From contig NZ_WELI01000003.1 of assembly GCF_009184635.1 (NCBI RefSeq), forward strand, positions 248,001-312,000: DNA of 64,000 bases, written 5' to 3'. This stretch comes from Rudanella paleaurantiibacter (GTDB lineage Bacteria > Bacteroidota > Bacteroidia > Cytophagales > Spirosomataceae). Position numbers and translations under genes: made by a program. The notes under the pieces were generated by a model, which was given only the letters and a program-made list of their open reading frames with translations, was not told where the DNA came from and made no database searches. Numbering within the stretch: the stretch's first letter is position 1; every line of letters starts with the position of its first letter. This document shows positions 52,318-60,140 of this stretch, in pieces.

Positions 52318-53019
52318 TTACCGCTCCCGGCTCCAGATCTCGTTGACCTTACCGCCCGTTGAGCTAAGGCCGGTATGGAGCCAATCGTTGCCCGTCAGCT
52401 TATTATCAAACGTCAGCGATTTGCCAACCCGACTGTTATCGCGTGAGAAAAAGTCGATCGTTTCGGTGTATTTGCCATCCTTGAGCGTGTATGTCCCGCC
52501 CCCGGTACCGCTAAACTGTTTGGTTTCGGGATTGATGGCAGCCCACTGAAACCGGGTACCAGTCAGCAATTTGAGGGTTTTCCGGGCTCCGCGCTGCATA
52601 GGTGTCATAACGCCCTCATTATTAGCCCGACCCGTAATGCGCCACAGACCGGCCATCGGCGTTTGGTCGCTTAGTTCATCAACGCGGGTCATCACCTGCT
52701 GCCCATTGGGGGTAATAACTGCCATTTGGTTAGCACTGTAGGCCATCTCGGCCGTTTGCGACTGACCTACACGGGTACTATCCGCCGAATCAAACTCAAT
52801 GGTCATGGTCAGTTTCGTACCGTCCTGTTTCCAGGTACCGCCCCGGGTGCTCAAAAACTGAGTTGGTGTATAAACGGTCTGCATAAAATAGTTGTCGGCC
52901 ACCAACAGCATAGTTGTTTCGCTACCGTTGGTTTTACGCCAGGCCCCCTGTGTCGATGGTGCCGTAAACGGTCGGAAGGCAAGTGCAATGCCAACCGCCA
53001 GCAAAAGGAAATATTTCAT
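52318..53019 (-). CDS. Small secreted protein with two lipocalin-like repeats
   Basis: 233 aa from the ATG at 53019 (MKYFLLLAVGIALAF...); the longer frame needs TTG. A signal peptide is followed by two similar halves: GAWRKTNGSE...GTWKQDGTKLTMTIEFDSADSTRVG and GLWRITGRAN...GGTYTLKDGKYTETIDFFSRDNSRVG. Each looks like a lipocalin-like beta barrel of the DUF4488-like kind, a tentative assignment. No catalytic motif. It is downstream of the molybdopterin gene on the same strand but separated by a hairpin. Confidence 0.75.
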   Translation of the reverse strand: MKYFLLLAVGIALAFRPFTAPSTQGAWRKTNGSETTMLLVADNYFMQTVYTPTQFLSTRGGTWKQDGTKLTMTIEFDSADSTRVGQSQTAEMAYSANQMAVITPNGQQVMTRVDELSDQTPMAGLWRITGRANNEGVMTPMQRGARKTLKLLTGTRFQWAAINPETKQFSGTGGGTYTLKDGKYTETIDFFSRDNSRVGKSLTFDNKLTGNDWLHTGLSSTGGKVNEIWSRER

Positions 53020-53040
53020 GGTATAGGATGGAAAAAGCAA

Positions 53041-53073
53041 CGCCCAAAGTCTCTTTGATACAGACTTTGGGCG
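53041..53073 (-). terminator. Terminator after the molybdopterin oxidoreductase gene
   Basis: 12-bp perfect stem (53041-53052 with 53062-53073); tail TTGCTTTTT on the minus strand. Confidence 0.8.
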
Positions 53074-53088
53074 TGCAGCCAATTAAAC

Positions 53089-55290
53089 TTAAACGTTCTG
53101 AGCATCAAACGGCAACGTACGAATCCGCTTGCCCGTAGCCGCAAACACCGCGTTACAGAGTGCGGGAGCAATAGGCGGCAAACCGGGCTCACCCACACCG
53201 CCGGGTGCTTCTTCGTTATCCAAAATATGGATTTCCATGGCCGGGGTCTCAGGCAGGCGCAGGAGTTGATAGTTATGGAAATTCTGCTGTTGAGCCTGCC
53301 CCTGCTCAAACGTAATTCCGTTTTTAATGGCGGCTGTCAGCCCCATTACCACATTGCCCTCGGTTTGGGCCCGGACGTTGTCGGGGTTCACGTACATACC
53401 GCAATCCAGCACCGTCACCACCCGATCGACCTTAACACCAGCCCCTTGCTTGGAGACGTAAATAGCGTGGGCACAGATGCTCCCAAACGACTGACAAACA
53501 GCCACCCCTTTGCCCTGCCCGGCCGCCAACGGCTTATTCCAGTCGGCTTTCTGCGCCAGGGTTTCGAGCACTGTGATAAACCGTTTAGCCGATTTGGCCG
53601 ATTCGCCATCGGTTTGGGCTTTCAGCAGATCCAGACGCAATGCCAGTGGGTCTTTGCCCGCAGCATGGGCCAGTTCATCAATAAAGCTTTCGTGTCCAAA
53701 GCAGCTATTCGATGGGTATACCGAGCGCCACCAGACAATCGGAATGTCCGTTTTTACGTGTTTCCAACCCACTCGGGCATTCGGGAAGGCGTAGGGGCTT
53801 TCGTGTTTGCCAATGCCCTCAGCAGCCCAGCCATCGGCCGTGCCTTCTTTGAGCGAACCAAACACCTGTCCCTGAATCGACTCGCCGATCAGCGTATGGG
53901 CAAATGCCGTTACCTGTCCGTTGGCATCTACAGCTCCCTTCATGGAGCTAAGCATACCCGGCCGGAAAGGCCCCTGCGTAATATCGTCTTCACGCGTCCA
54001 GACCACCTTAACCGGTGCCTTGGCTGCTTTTGACAGGTTCACCGCTTCGAGTACAAAATCGAGGTACGCTTTCCGCCCGAAAGCCCCGCCCAGGAACGGT
54101 ACATTGACTTTTACCTGCTCGGGTTTGATTCCCAGATGTGCCGATACCTGCTCAATAGCACCATCGGGGCCCTGCACGGGCGCCCAGATCTCACACGACC
54201 CATCGGGCTTTACATGAGCAATAGCGACCTCCGGCTCCATGGGCGCATGGGCCAGAAAAGGGGTTTCGTAAGTAGCCTGTAGTTTTTTGGCACCGGTTTC
54301 AAACGCCTGCCCGAAGTTGCCGGTTGTGTAGTACGGAGCCGGTTCTACGTCGGCCTGCGCCCGGAGTTGGGCAAAATACCGGGCGGTGGTCATCTGGGTA
54401 TCGTACCCAGCATTGTCCCACTTCACCTGCAACGCCCGCCGACCCTGCAAAGCCGCCCAATAATTGGTAGCCAGTACCGCTACTGCCTCCGACTTACGGT
54501 GCGGCATGGGGCGCTCGGTGCGAATCACGGCTTTGACACCGGGAATTTTGCGGGCGGCCGCTTCATTTACCGACACAATTTTACCGTGAATCACGGGGCT
54601 GTGCTCCACACTCGCGTAAAGCATACCCGGCACTTCAACGTCCATTCCAAAAACCGCTTTACCCGTAACTTTGGCAGGTACCTCCGGGCGGGGCATCGAT
54701 TTCCCCAGCAGTTTCAGGTCGCTCTTCGGCTTCAGTACCAGTTTGGTAGGTATGGGCAGCTTGCTCGCTTCATCCACCAGTTCGCCGTACGTCAGTGTAC
54801 GTTGCGTCGGCCGGTGATGAATGGCCCCGTTTTCGGCGTAGCATTCGGTTTCGGCTACTTTCCAACGGCTGGCTGCGGCCGTTGTGAACATCTGCCGGGC
54901 GGCCGCTCCGGCTTCGCGCAGACGTTTCCAGCCCGTACGCACGGTGCTGCTCCCGCCCGACAACTGACTGCCGTACTTCCGCAGTCCGTCTGACTGCCGA
55001 ATATTGATCTGATCCATGCCGACTTCCAGTTCTTCGGCAATCATCATAGGTACGGCCTGCCAGCTCCCCTGCCCCATATCGGGCCGGTGGTTAATGAGCG
55101 TAATGCCCCCCGCATTATCGATCACGATAAACGGGTGCAACTCAAACGACAGGATGGCGGGTTCGGCCGATTGCGGATTAACCAGCGTAGTCATGCCGGC
55201 GGCATCAGTCGAAAAACCCAGTAATAAACCAGCACCGGTGAGTCCGGCAGCTTTCAAAAACAAACGGCGATCAACGGCAGAAGCAGACAT
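53089..55290 (-). CDS. Molybdopterin-binding subunit, isoquinoline 1-oxidoreductase type
   Basis: 733 aa, large subunit of the xanthine dehydrogenase superfamily (IorB branch). A Tat-type signal (DRRLFLKAAGLTGAGLLLGF) precedes the molybdenum-cofactor domains. Characteristic parts are INHRPDMGQGSWQAVPMMIAEEL, GKAVFGMDVEVPGMLYASVEHSPV, PFLGGAFGRKAYLDFVLEAV, IVWWRSVYPSNSCFGHESFIDELA and GGVGEPGLPPIAPALCNAVF with the probable catalytic Glu (GVGEPG). It should hydroxylate a heterocycle or oxidise an aldehyde in the periplasm, passing electrons through a small [2Fe-2S] subunit. That partner gene is not adjacent. A terminator follows. Confidence 0.9.
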   Translation of the reverse strand: MSASAVDRRLFLKAAGLTGAGLLLGFSTDAAGMTTLVNPQSAEPAILSFELHPFIVIDNAGGITLINHRPDMGQGSWQAVPMMIAEELEVGMDQINIRQSDGLRKYGSQLSGGSSTVRTGWKRLREAGAAARQMFTTAAASRWKVAETECYAENGAIHHRPTQRTLTYGELVDEASKLPIPTKLVLKPKSDLKLLGKSMPRPEVPAKVTGKAVFGMDVEVPGMLYASVEHSPVIHGKIVSVNEAAARKIPGVKAVIRTERPMPHRKSEAVAVLATNYWAALQGRRALQVKWDNAGYDTQMTTARYFAQLRAQADVEPAPYYTTGNFGQAFETGAKKLQATYETPFLAHAPMEPEVAIAHVKPDGSCEIWAPVQGPDGAIEQVSAHLGIKPEQVKVNVPFLGGAFGRKAYLDFVLEAVNLSKAAKAPVKVVWTREDDITQGPFRPGMLSSMKGAVDANGQVTAFAHTLIGESIQGQVFGSLKEGTADGWAAEGIGKHESPYAFPNARVGWKHVKTDIPIVWWRSVYPSNSCFGHESFIDELAHAAGKDPLALRLDLLKAQTDGESAKSAKRFITVLETLAQKADWNKPLAAGQGKGVAVCQSFGSICAHAIYVSKQGAGVKVDRVVTVLDCGMYVNPDNVRAQTEGNVVMGLTAAIKNGITFEQGQAQQQNFHNYQLLRLPETPAMEIHILDNEEAPGGVGEPGLPPIAPALCNAVFAATGKRIRTLPFDAQNV

Positions 55291-55431
55291 AGGGTGATGC
55301 AGTTTTAAGGGTCAGGCCTACTGTTGTGGGCAGGCCGTGGTAAAGTATGCGAAAGTTACGAAAAAAGAGTCAGCGCACCAGTCGTCTGTGAACGTCTGTT
55401 CTGGTTGGGCAGACAAACAAAAACCCGACCG

Positions 55432-55464
55432 CGACAAAGCGCATGGCTCCGTAGCAGTCGGGTT
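55432..55464 (-). terminator. Terminator after the LolA-like gene
   Basis: 8-bp stem AACCCGAC (55432-55439) with GTCGGGTT (55457-55464) and a T-rich minus-strand tail (TTTGTTTG). Confidence 0.65.
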
Positions 55465-55483
55465 CTGTCAATGACTTTACGTC

Positions 55484-56203
55484 TTACTTCTTCGCGGGCA
55501 TTTTAAAAATAGCCTCGTCGACGGTCGGATTCACTTCAATTTTTTCAACCTTGATTTTCATACGGCCAAACTGCGGATTACTCATTTCGTTCAAAAACGG
55601 AAACTTCACACCGTCAACGGCACGGTAATCGTCAAAATAGACCTCACCCTCTACCTCCTGACCATTCACTTTCGTTTTGCTGGTCACTTTATGGTCGAGA
55701 TAGCTCGTCGTGTTAATAAAGTGCGTAATCACCGTACCATCGGGGCGGGTGAGCTGCAATTTGTACGTATCCTTGCCATCAACAGCCTCTTTACCCAACA
55801 TCTCAACTTTATTGCCTTTGGCTTTGTAGTCCACAATGGGTCCGGTAAGGTCGAGCTGATCCGCCAGGCTTTTGCTCATTTCAGCCGGGATCTCCTGCGG
55901 ATCGTTGCTGCCCGCCAACGGATTTACCATCCAACCCTTGGTGCCATCGAAAGCCTGCGTAATGGTCTGCCCCATTACGGTAGCGTCGGAACGCATCCCT
56001 TTACCGGCCACAATTGTCGACACCGACTTGATGTCGTTTCCCATCAACGAGGTCGATGTTTCCATCCGCACCGACTTTACGCCCTTAAGCTTGTCGGCAC
56101 CGCCCCTGGCCGCAATATATTTCTCAATAACTTCGTCAGCTGTTTGGGCCTGGATAGTAAGAGCGCTCATCAGAAAAGCGCCCATCAGCAATACTTTTTT
56201 CAT
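55484..56203 (-). CDS. LolA/LolB-fold secreted lipoprotein-carrier-like protein
   Basis: 239 aa from the ATG at 56203; the 8 further codons would need TTG. Signal peptide about 1-20 (ending IQAQ). The mature protein begins TADEVIEKYIAARGGADKLKGVKSVRMET and continues with half-barrel strands (GWMVNPL, DTYKLQLTRPDGTVITHFINTTSYLDHKVTSK, VDGVKFPFLNEMSN), typical of LolA-like outer-membrane lipoprotein-sorting or related lipid-binding proteins. Real substrate unknown. It is monocistronic, with a hairpin on each side. Confidence 0.8.
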   Translation of the reverse strand: MKKVLLMGAFLMSALTIQAQTADEVIEKYIAARGGADKLKGVKSVRMETSTSLMGNDIKSVSTIVAGKGMRSDATVMGQTITQAFDGTKGWMVNPLAGSNDPQEIPAEMSKSLADQLDLTGPIVDYKAKGNKVEMLGKEAVDGKDTYKLQLTRPDGTVITHFINTTSYLDHKVTSKTKVNGQEVEGEVYFDDYRAVDGVKFPFLNEMSNPQFGRMKIKVEKIEVNPTVDEAIFKMPAKK

Positions 56204-56250
56204 GGAAACATGATTGTTGTTTATCAAATGTACCCAAAAGATACCAAACG

Positions 56251-56282
56251 AAAAAGCCCGTCACTTTTGAGTAACGGGCTTT
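56251..56282 (-). terminator. Terminator of atpA-atpG
   Basis: 9-bp stem (56253-56261 with 56274-56282, AAAGCCCGT/ACGGGCTTT), extendable past one mismatch. It lies 58 bases after the atpG stop. Confidence 0.75.
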
Positions 56283-56339
56283 TGTATTTCAGCAACAGCG
56301 GGTGGAAATAAACTATACCACCGACATTGAGACTTCTAA

Positions 56340-57227
56340 TTAGTTAGCGAGGGCTTCGGCACCACCTACGATTTCGAGAATCTCTTTCGTGATGGCCGCC
56401 TGACGAGTCCGGTTGTACACCAACCGAAGTTCTTTGAGCAGTTCGCCCGCGTTTTCGGTCGCTTTGTCCATCGCGGTCATCCGGGCACCGTGCTCTGAAG
56501 CATTCGACTCCAGAACCGCCTTGTACAACTGGATTTTCAGCGACTTAGGAATCAACTCAGCAATGATCTCTTCTTCCGAAGGCTCAAACGCATAGTTAAC
56601 CGCCGAAGCTGTCGTAGCCGTAGCATCGGCTGGCTTCGAAACGATGGGCAACATCTGCTCCGTCCGAACAATCTGGGTAGCCACGTTTTTGAACTCGTTG
56701 TACACCAGCTCAATTACGTCGTACCGACCTGCGACAAAGCTCTCCATCGCACTTTCGGCAGCTGCCCGTACGTTGGCAAAACTCAGGTTCAGGAAGCTAT
56801 CGACAAACTGATTGTTGACTTTAAAACCACGACGCGTAAAGGCTTCGCCACCTTTCTTGCCAATGGCCATGATCTCCACATTGCCCCGGCTCTGCTGCGT
56901 TGCGTATTGCTCACTGATACGAGTCAGCGCGGCTTTCACTACGTTGGTATTGAAGGCACCGCACAAACCCCGGTCTGAAGTGACCACGATCATCAGCACC
57001 CGCTCAACCGGCCGTACGGCTTTGTAAGGGCTTTCAGCCGCAACATCGGCCCCAGCCGACACCGTACCCAGCATCTCGCTCAGCTTCTGCGCGTAGGGCC
57101 GCATCTGAATGATGTTGTCCTGCGCCCGGCGAAGCTTGGCAGCGGCCACCATTTTCATGGCCTTAGTGATTTGCTGAGTCGAATTTACCGAGACAATCCG
57201 GTTACGGACTTCCTTTAGTGATGGCAT
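56340..57227 (-). CDS. atpG: ATP synthase F1 gamma subunit
   Basis: 295 aa. N- and C-terminal coiled-coil helices are typical: SLKEVRNRIVSVNSTQQITKAMKMVAAAKLRRAQ and the end NAGELLKELRLVYNRTRQAAITKEILEIVGGAEAL. The Rossmann-like middle has VVTSDRGLCGAFNTNV. It is the rotor shaft that couples proton flow to catalysis, at the inner membrane. It follows atpA by 92 bases that hold a 23-bp inverted repeat. Beta and epsilon subunit genes are not in the window. Confidence 0.97.
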   Translation of the reverse strand: MPSLKEVRNRIVSVNSTQQITKAMKMVAAAKLRRAQDNIIQMRPYAQKLSEMLGTVSAGADVAAESPYKAVRPVERVLMIVVTSDRGLCGAFNTNVVKAALTRISEQYATQQSRGNVEIMAIGKKGGEAFTRRGFKVNNQFVDSFLNLSFANVRAAAESAMESFVAGRYDVIELVYNEFKNVATQIVRTEQMLPIVSKPADATATTASAVNYAFEPSEEEIIAELIPKSLKIQLYKAVLESNASEHGARMTAMDKATENAGELLKELRLVYNRTRQAAITKEILEIVGGAEALAN

Positions 57228-57236
57228 TTTAAGTGA

Positions 57237-57307
57237 GTTTATGGTTTGTAGTTCATGGTTTATAGTTTACTGACGGATAACCGTACCATAAACTACAAAC
57301 CATAAAC
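57237..57307. repeat. Inverted word-repeat between atpA and atpG
   Basis: 23-base arms (57237-57259 and 57285-57307) pair with one mismatch around a 25-base loop. Each arm holds near-repeats of GTTTATGGT / GTTTGTAGT. It fills most of the gap inside the atpAG operon. Confidence 0.85.
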
Positions 57308-57319
57308 CATCCACTCCTT

Positions 57320-58894
57320 TTAATAACGGGCCGACAGATCGGCGGTTACTTTCTTGATCGCTGAGGTAGCAGTGTCGCTCAGGTTACCTTTGCGCAGGTC
57401 TTCGAGAGCGGCCGGATGCTGCGTAGACATCATCAGGGCAAACTCGCTTTCGAATTCTTTCACGCGCTCAACAGGTACCCGGTCGAGCAGACCGTTGGTA
57501 GATGCGTAGATGATTGCCACCTGCTGCTCAACCGCTACGGGTGCGTACTGAGGCTGCTTCAGCATCTCCTGGTTCCGGCGGCCCCGCTCAATGGTCAGCT
57601 TGGTCGACGCATCAAGGTCAGAACCAAACTTAGCAAAGGCTTCGAGCTCGCGGAACTGAGCCTGATCGAGCTTCAGCGTACCGGCTACTTTCTTCATCGA
57701 CTTGATCTGGGCGTTACCACCTACCCGCGATACCGAGATACCTACGTTGATAGCCGGACGGATACCCGAGTTAAACAAGTTCGACTCCAGGAAGATCTGA
57801 CCGTCGGTAATTGAAATTACGTTGGTTGGGATATACGCCGAAACGTCACCAGCCTGCGTCTCGATAATCGGGAGAGCCGTGAGCGAACCACCACCTTTCA
57901 CAACCCCTTTGAGGCTCGGTGGCAAGTCGTTCATGTTGGCCGCGATTTCGTCGTTGGCCGTGATTTTAGCGGCCCGCTCCAGCAAGCGGCTGTGCAGGTA
58001 GAATACGTCACCAGGGTAAGCCTCACGGCCCGGTGGGCGACGCAGCAGCAGCGACACTTCGCGGTAAGCTACGGCCTGCTTCGACAAGTCGTCATAAACA
58101 ACCAGTGCCGGACGGCCCGTATCGCGGAAGTACTCACCGATAGCCGCACCCGTAAACGGCGCGAAGAACTGCATCGGCGAGGGGTCAGATGCGTTGGCAG
58201 CCACGATTACGGTGTAGTCCATCGCACCGGCTTTGCGGAGCGTAGCTTCTACCTGCTTCACGGTCGACGCTTTCTGACCACAGGCTACGTAGATACAGTA
58301 AACCGGCTGGCCTTTGTCGTAAAATTCTTTCTGGTTGATGATGGTATCGATAGCCACGGCGGTTTTACCCGTCTGACGGTCACCAATGATCAATTCCCGC
58401 TGGCCGCGGCCGATGGGGATCATGGCGTCGATAGCTTTAATACCAGTCTGGAGCGGCTCGTTAACGGGCTGACGGAAGATTACACCCGGCGCTTTACGCT
58501 CCAGGGGCATCTCGTACGTCTCGCCCTGGATTGCTCCAAGGCCGTCGATAGGCTGTCCGAGGGTGTTTACCACCCGGCCCAGAATACCTTCGCCAACGTT
58601 GATGTATGCAATTTGGTTGGTACGTTTCACCGTATCGCCCTCTTTGACTTCAGAATAGTCACCGAGCAATACAGCGCCTACGTTATCTTCTTCAAGGTTC
58701 AGCGCCAGGGCCTGCAAACCATTTTCGAAGATCAGCAACTCACCGGCCTGCACCTTCGACAAGCCGTAGATGCGCGCTACGCCGTCGCCAATTTGCAGTA
58801 CCGTGCCGACTTCTTCGAGTTCTGCCTCGGTGCGGGCGCCGGAGAGTTGCTCGCGGAGGATGGCGGATACCTCGTCGGGTCTTACGGATACCAT
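57320..58894 (-). CDS. atpA: ATP synthase F1 alpha subunit
   Basis: 524 aa. N-terminal beta-barrel ([26 protein letters not shown]), nucleotide domain with P-loop [13 protein letters not shown] (about 171), signature [13 protein letters not shown] and the C-terminal helical domain. It is a non-catalytic nucleotide subunit of the F1 head. Its starting gene context is unusual: the delta, b and c subunit genes do not precede it; instead a divergent FKBP gene is upstream. A TACCTTTG -7 element lies 44 bases before the ATG. Confidence 0.97.
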   Translation of the reverse strand: MVSVRPDEVSAILREQLSGARTEAELEEVGTVLQIGDGVARIYGLSKVQAGELLIFENGLQALALNLEEDNVGAVLLGDYSEVKEGDTVKRTNQIAYINVGEGILGRVVNTLGQPIDGLGAIQGETYEMPLERKAPGVIFRQPVNEPLQTGIKAIDAMIPIGRGQRELIIGDRQTGKTAVAIDTIINQKEFYDKGQPVYCIYVACGQKASTVKQVEATLRKAGAMDYTVIVAANASDPSPMQFFAPFTGAAIGEYFRDTGRPALVVYDDLSKQAVAYREVSLLLRRPPGREAYPGDVFYLHSRLLERAAKITANDEIAANMNDLPPSLKGVVKGGGSLTALPIIETQAGDVSAYIPTNVISITDGQIFLESNLFNSGIRPAINVGISVSRVGGNAQIKSMKKVAGTLKLDQAQFRELEAFAKFGSDLDASTKLTIERGRRNQEMLKQPQYAPVAVEQQVAIIYASTNGLLDRVPVERVKEFESEFALMMSTQHPAALEDLRKGNLSDTATSAIKKVTADLSARY

Positions 58895-59279
58895 ATAATT
58901 AGTGGAAATCGTTTGTTAGTAGATGGATTTTCGGCCGCAAAGGTAGGGACAAAATTTGATAAAAAGATGTGATCCGCTAAAATACAAGGCTAATTATTAG
59001 ACTTTTCTAATGACGCCAATGGGCACGAACTCGTTTTGTCACGGCAGTTTTCGTTAATTTCTTCACCGACGTTCCGTGACCGGGGCACTAACGCCGGACG
59101 TCTGTACGTTTGTGAGGGGCTGGCCCGTCAATTTGACCCGTCCGGTACTAGTTTGTTAAAAGTCCTTAACGCGATAGATATTATTTTGCGCACAGGCCGT
59201 TAATCCAAACTTTTATCTACGTAATTTACGTTTTCATACTAAGCAACGATTCGTTCTTAATAACTTGTTTTTCATACGC
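58895..59279. other. Divergent intergenic region atpA / FKBP
   Basis: 385 bases with no gene. It holds the atpA -7 element and two weak short inverted repeats (TCACGG/CCGTGA around 59039-59080; CCGGACG/CGTCCGG around 59094-59147). Nothing else is supported. Confidence 0.5.
58938..58945 (-). promoter_or_regulatory. Bacteroidota -7 element of atpA
   Basis: TACCTTTG on the minus strand; no clear -33 TTTG at the right distance. Confidence 0.5.
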
Positions 59280-60041
59280 ATGACCTTTTTCAAAGTCTTT
59301 TTAGCCGGTGCAGCATCGGCCGCTTTATTGTCCGGTTCCGCTCTGGCTCAGGCCAAAAAAACTGCTCCCAAACCCACCCCTGCAAAATCAAGTGCCCGCC
59401 CGGCTGCCCCCGGTATGAGTCTGCGTACTACCAACGATTCGCTCAGCTACAGCATTGGGCTCAATATTGCCCAGAACATGAAGCAGCAGGGCATTACCGA
59501 TATCAATTCAGCGATGCTTGCCCGTGGTATCAATGATGCCCTCAAAGGCGGCAACATGGCCATGACACCCGAACAGGCCAACATGGTCCTGGGCGCGTTT
59601 ATGCAGAAGCAGATGGCCGTTCGGCAAGCCGAGAGTGCCAAAGCCGCTGAAGGCAACAAAAAGATTGGAAATGCCTTTCTGGCCGAAAACAAGACTAAAC
59701 CGGGGGTAGTTACTACCGCAAGTGGTCTACAGTACAAGGTGATTAAAGAGGGAACGGGTAGCAAACCCACCCCCACTGATCGGGTCAAAGTTCACTATAC
59801 CGGCCGTCTGATCGATGGTAAAGTATTTGATAGCTCGGAGCAACGCGAACAACCAGCCGAATTTGGCGTAACGGAGGTGATCCGGGGCTGGACCGAAGTG
59901 TTGCAACTGATGCCTGTGGGCTCACGCTGGACGGTGTACATCCCGTCGGATCTGGCCTACGGCGATCGTGGAGCGGGTGCCGACATTGGCCCCGGTTCAA
60001 CATTGATTTTTGATGTAGAATTGCTGGATATTGTAAAATAA
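59280..60041 (+). CDS. Exported FKBP-type peptidyl-prolyl isomerase
   Basis: 253 aa from the ATG at 59280; the five residues before need TTG. Signal peptide about 1-24. A Pro/Lys/Ala linker is followed by an FkpA-type helical dimerisation domain (SYSIGLNIAQNMKQQGITDINSAMLARGINDAL) and a complete FKBP domain (VKVHYTGRLIDGKVFDSS, GWTEVLQLMPVGSRWTVYIPSDLAYGDRG, LIFDVELLDI). It acts as a periplasmic folding catalyst and chaperone. It sits just before the Prc protease on the same strand, a natural pairing for envelope protein quality control. Confidence 0.93.
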   Translation: MTFFKVFLAGAASAALLSGSALAQAKKTAPKPTPAKSSARPAAPGMSLRTTNDSLSYSIGLNIAQNMKQQGITDINSAMLARGINDALKGGNMAMTPEQANMVLGAFMQKQMAVRQAESAKAAEGNKKIGNAFLAENKTKPGVVTTASGLQYKVIKEGTGSKPTPTDRVKVHYTGRLIDGKVFDSSEQREQPAEFGVTEVIRGWTEVLQLMPVGSRWTVYIPSDLAYGDRGAGADIGPGSTLIFDVELLDIVK

Positions 60042-60043
60042 AT

Positions 60044-60135
60044 GGATAATGGTTAATGAATAGTGCTTGGCGGGTCTTTGATTTTACCGTCTGTCCCAAT
60101 TCATTATTCATTGTACATTCTTCATCTTACATTGA
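60044..60135. repeat. Intergenic inverted word-repeat (AATGTAAAATG type)
   Basis: Left words AATGGATAATGGTTAATGAATAG, right words CAATTCATTATTCATTG and TACATTCTTCATCTTACATT. Imperfect pairing. Between the FKBP and Prc genes. Confidence 0.5.
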
Positions 60136-60140
60136 CTGTT

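Noticed and set aside
57992-58972. 326-aa plus-strand frame opposite atpA
   Set aside because: atpA is certain on the other strand; this frame has no family features.
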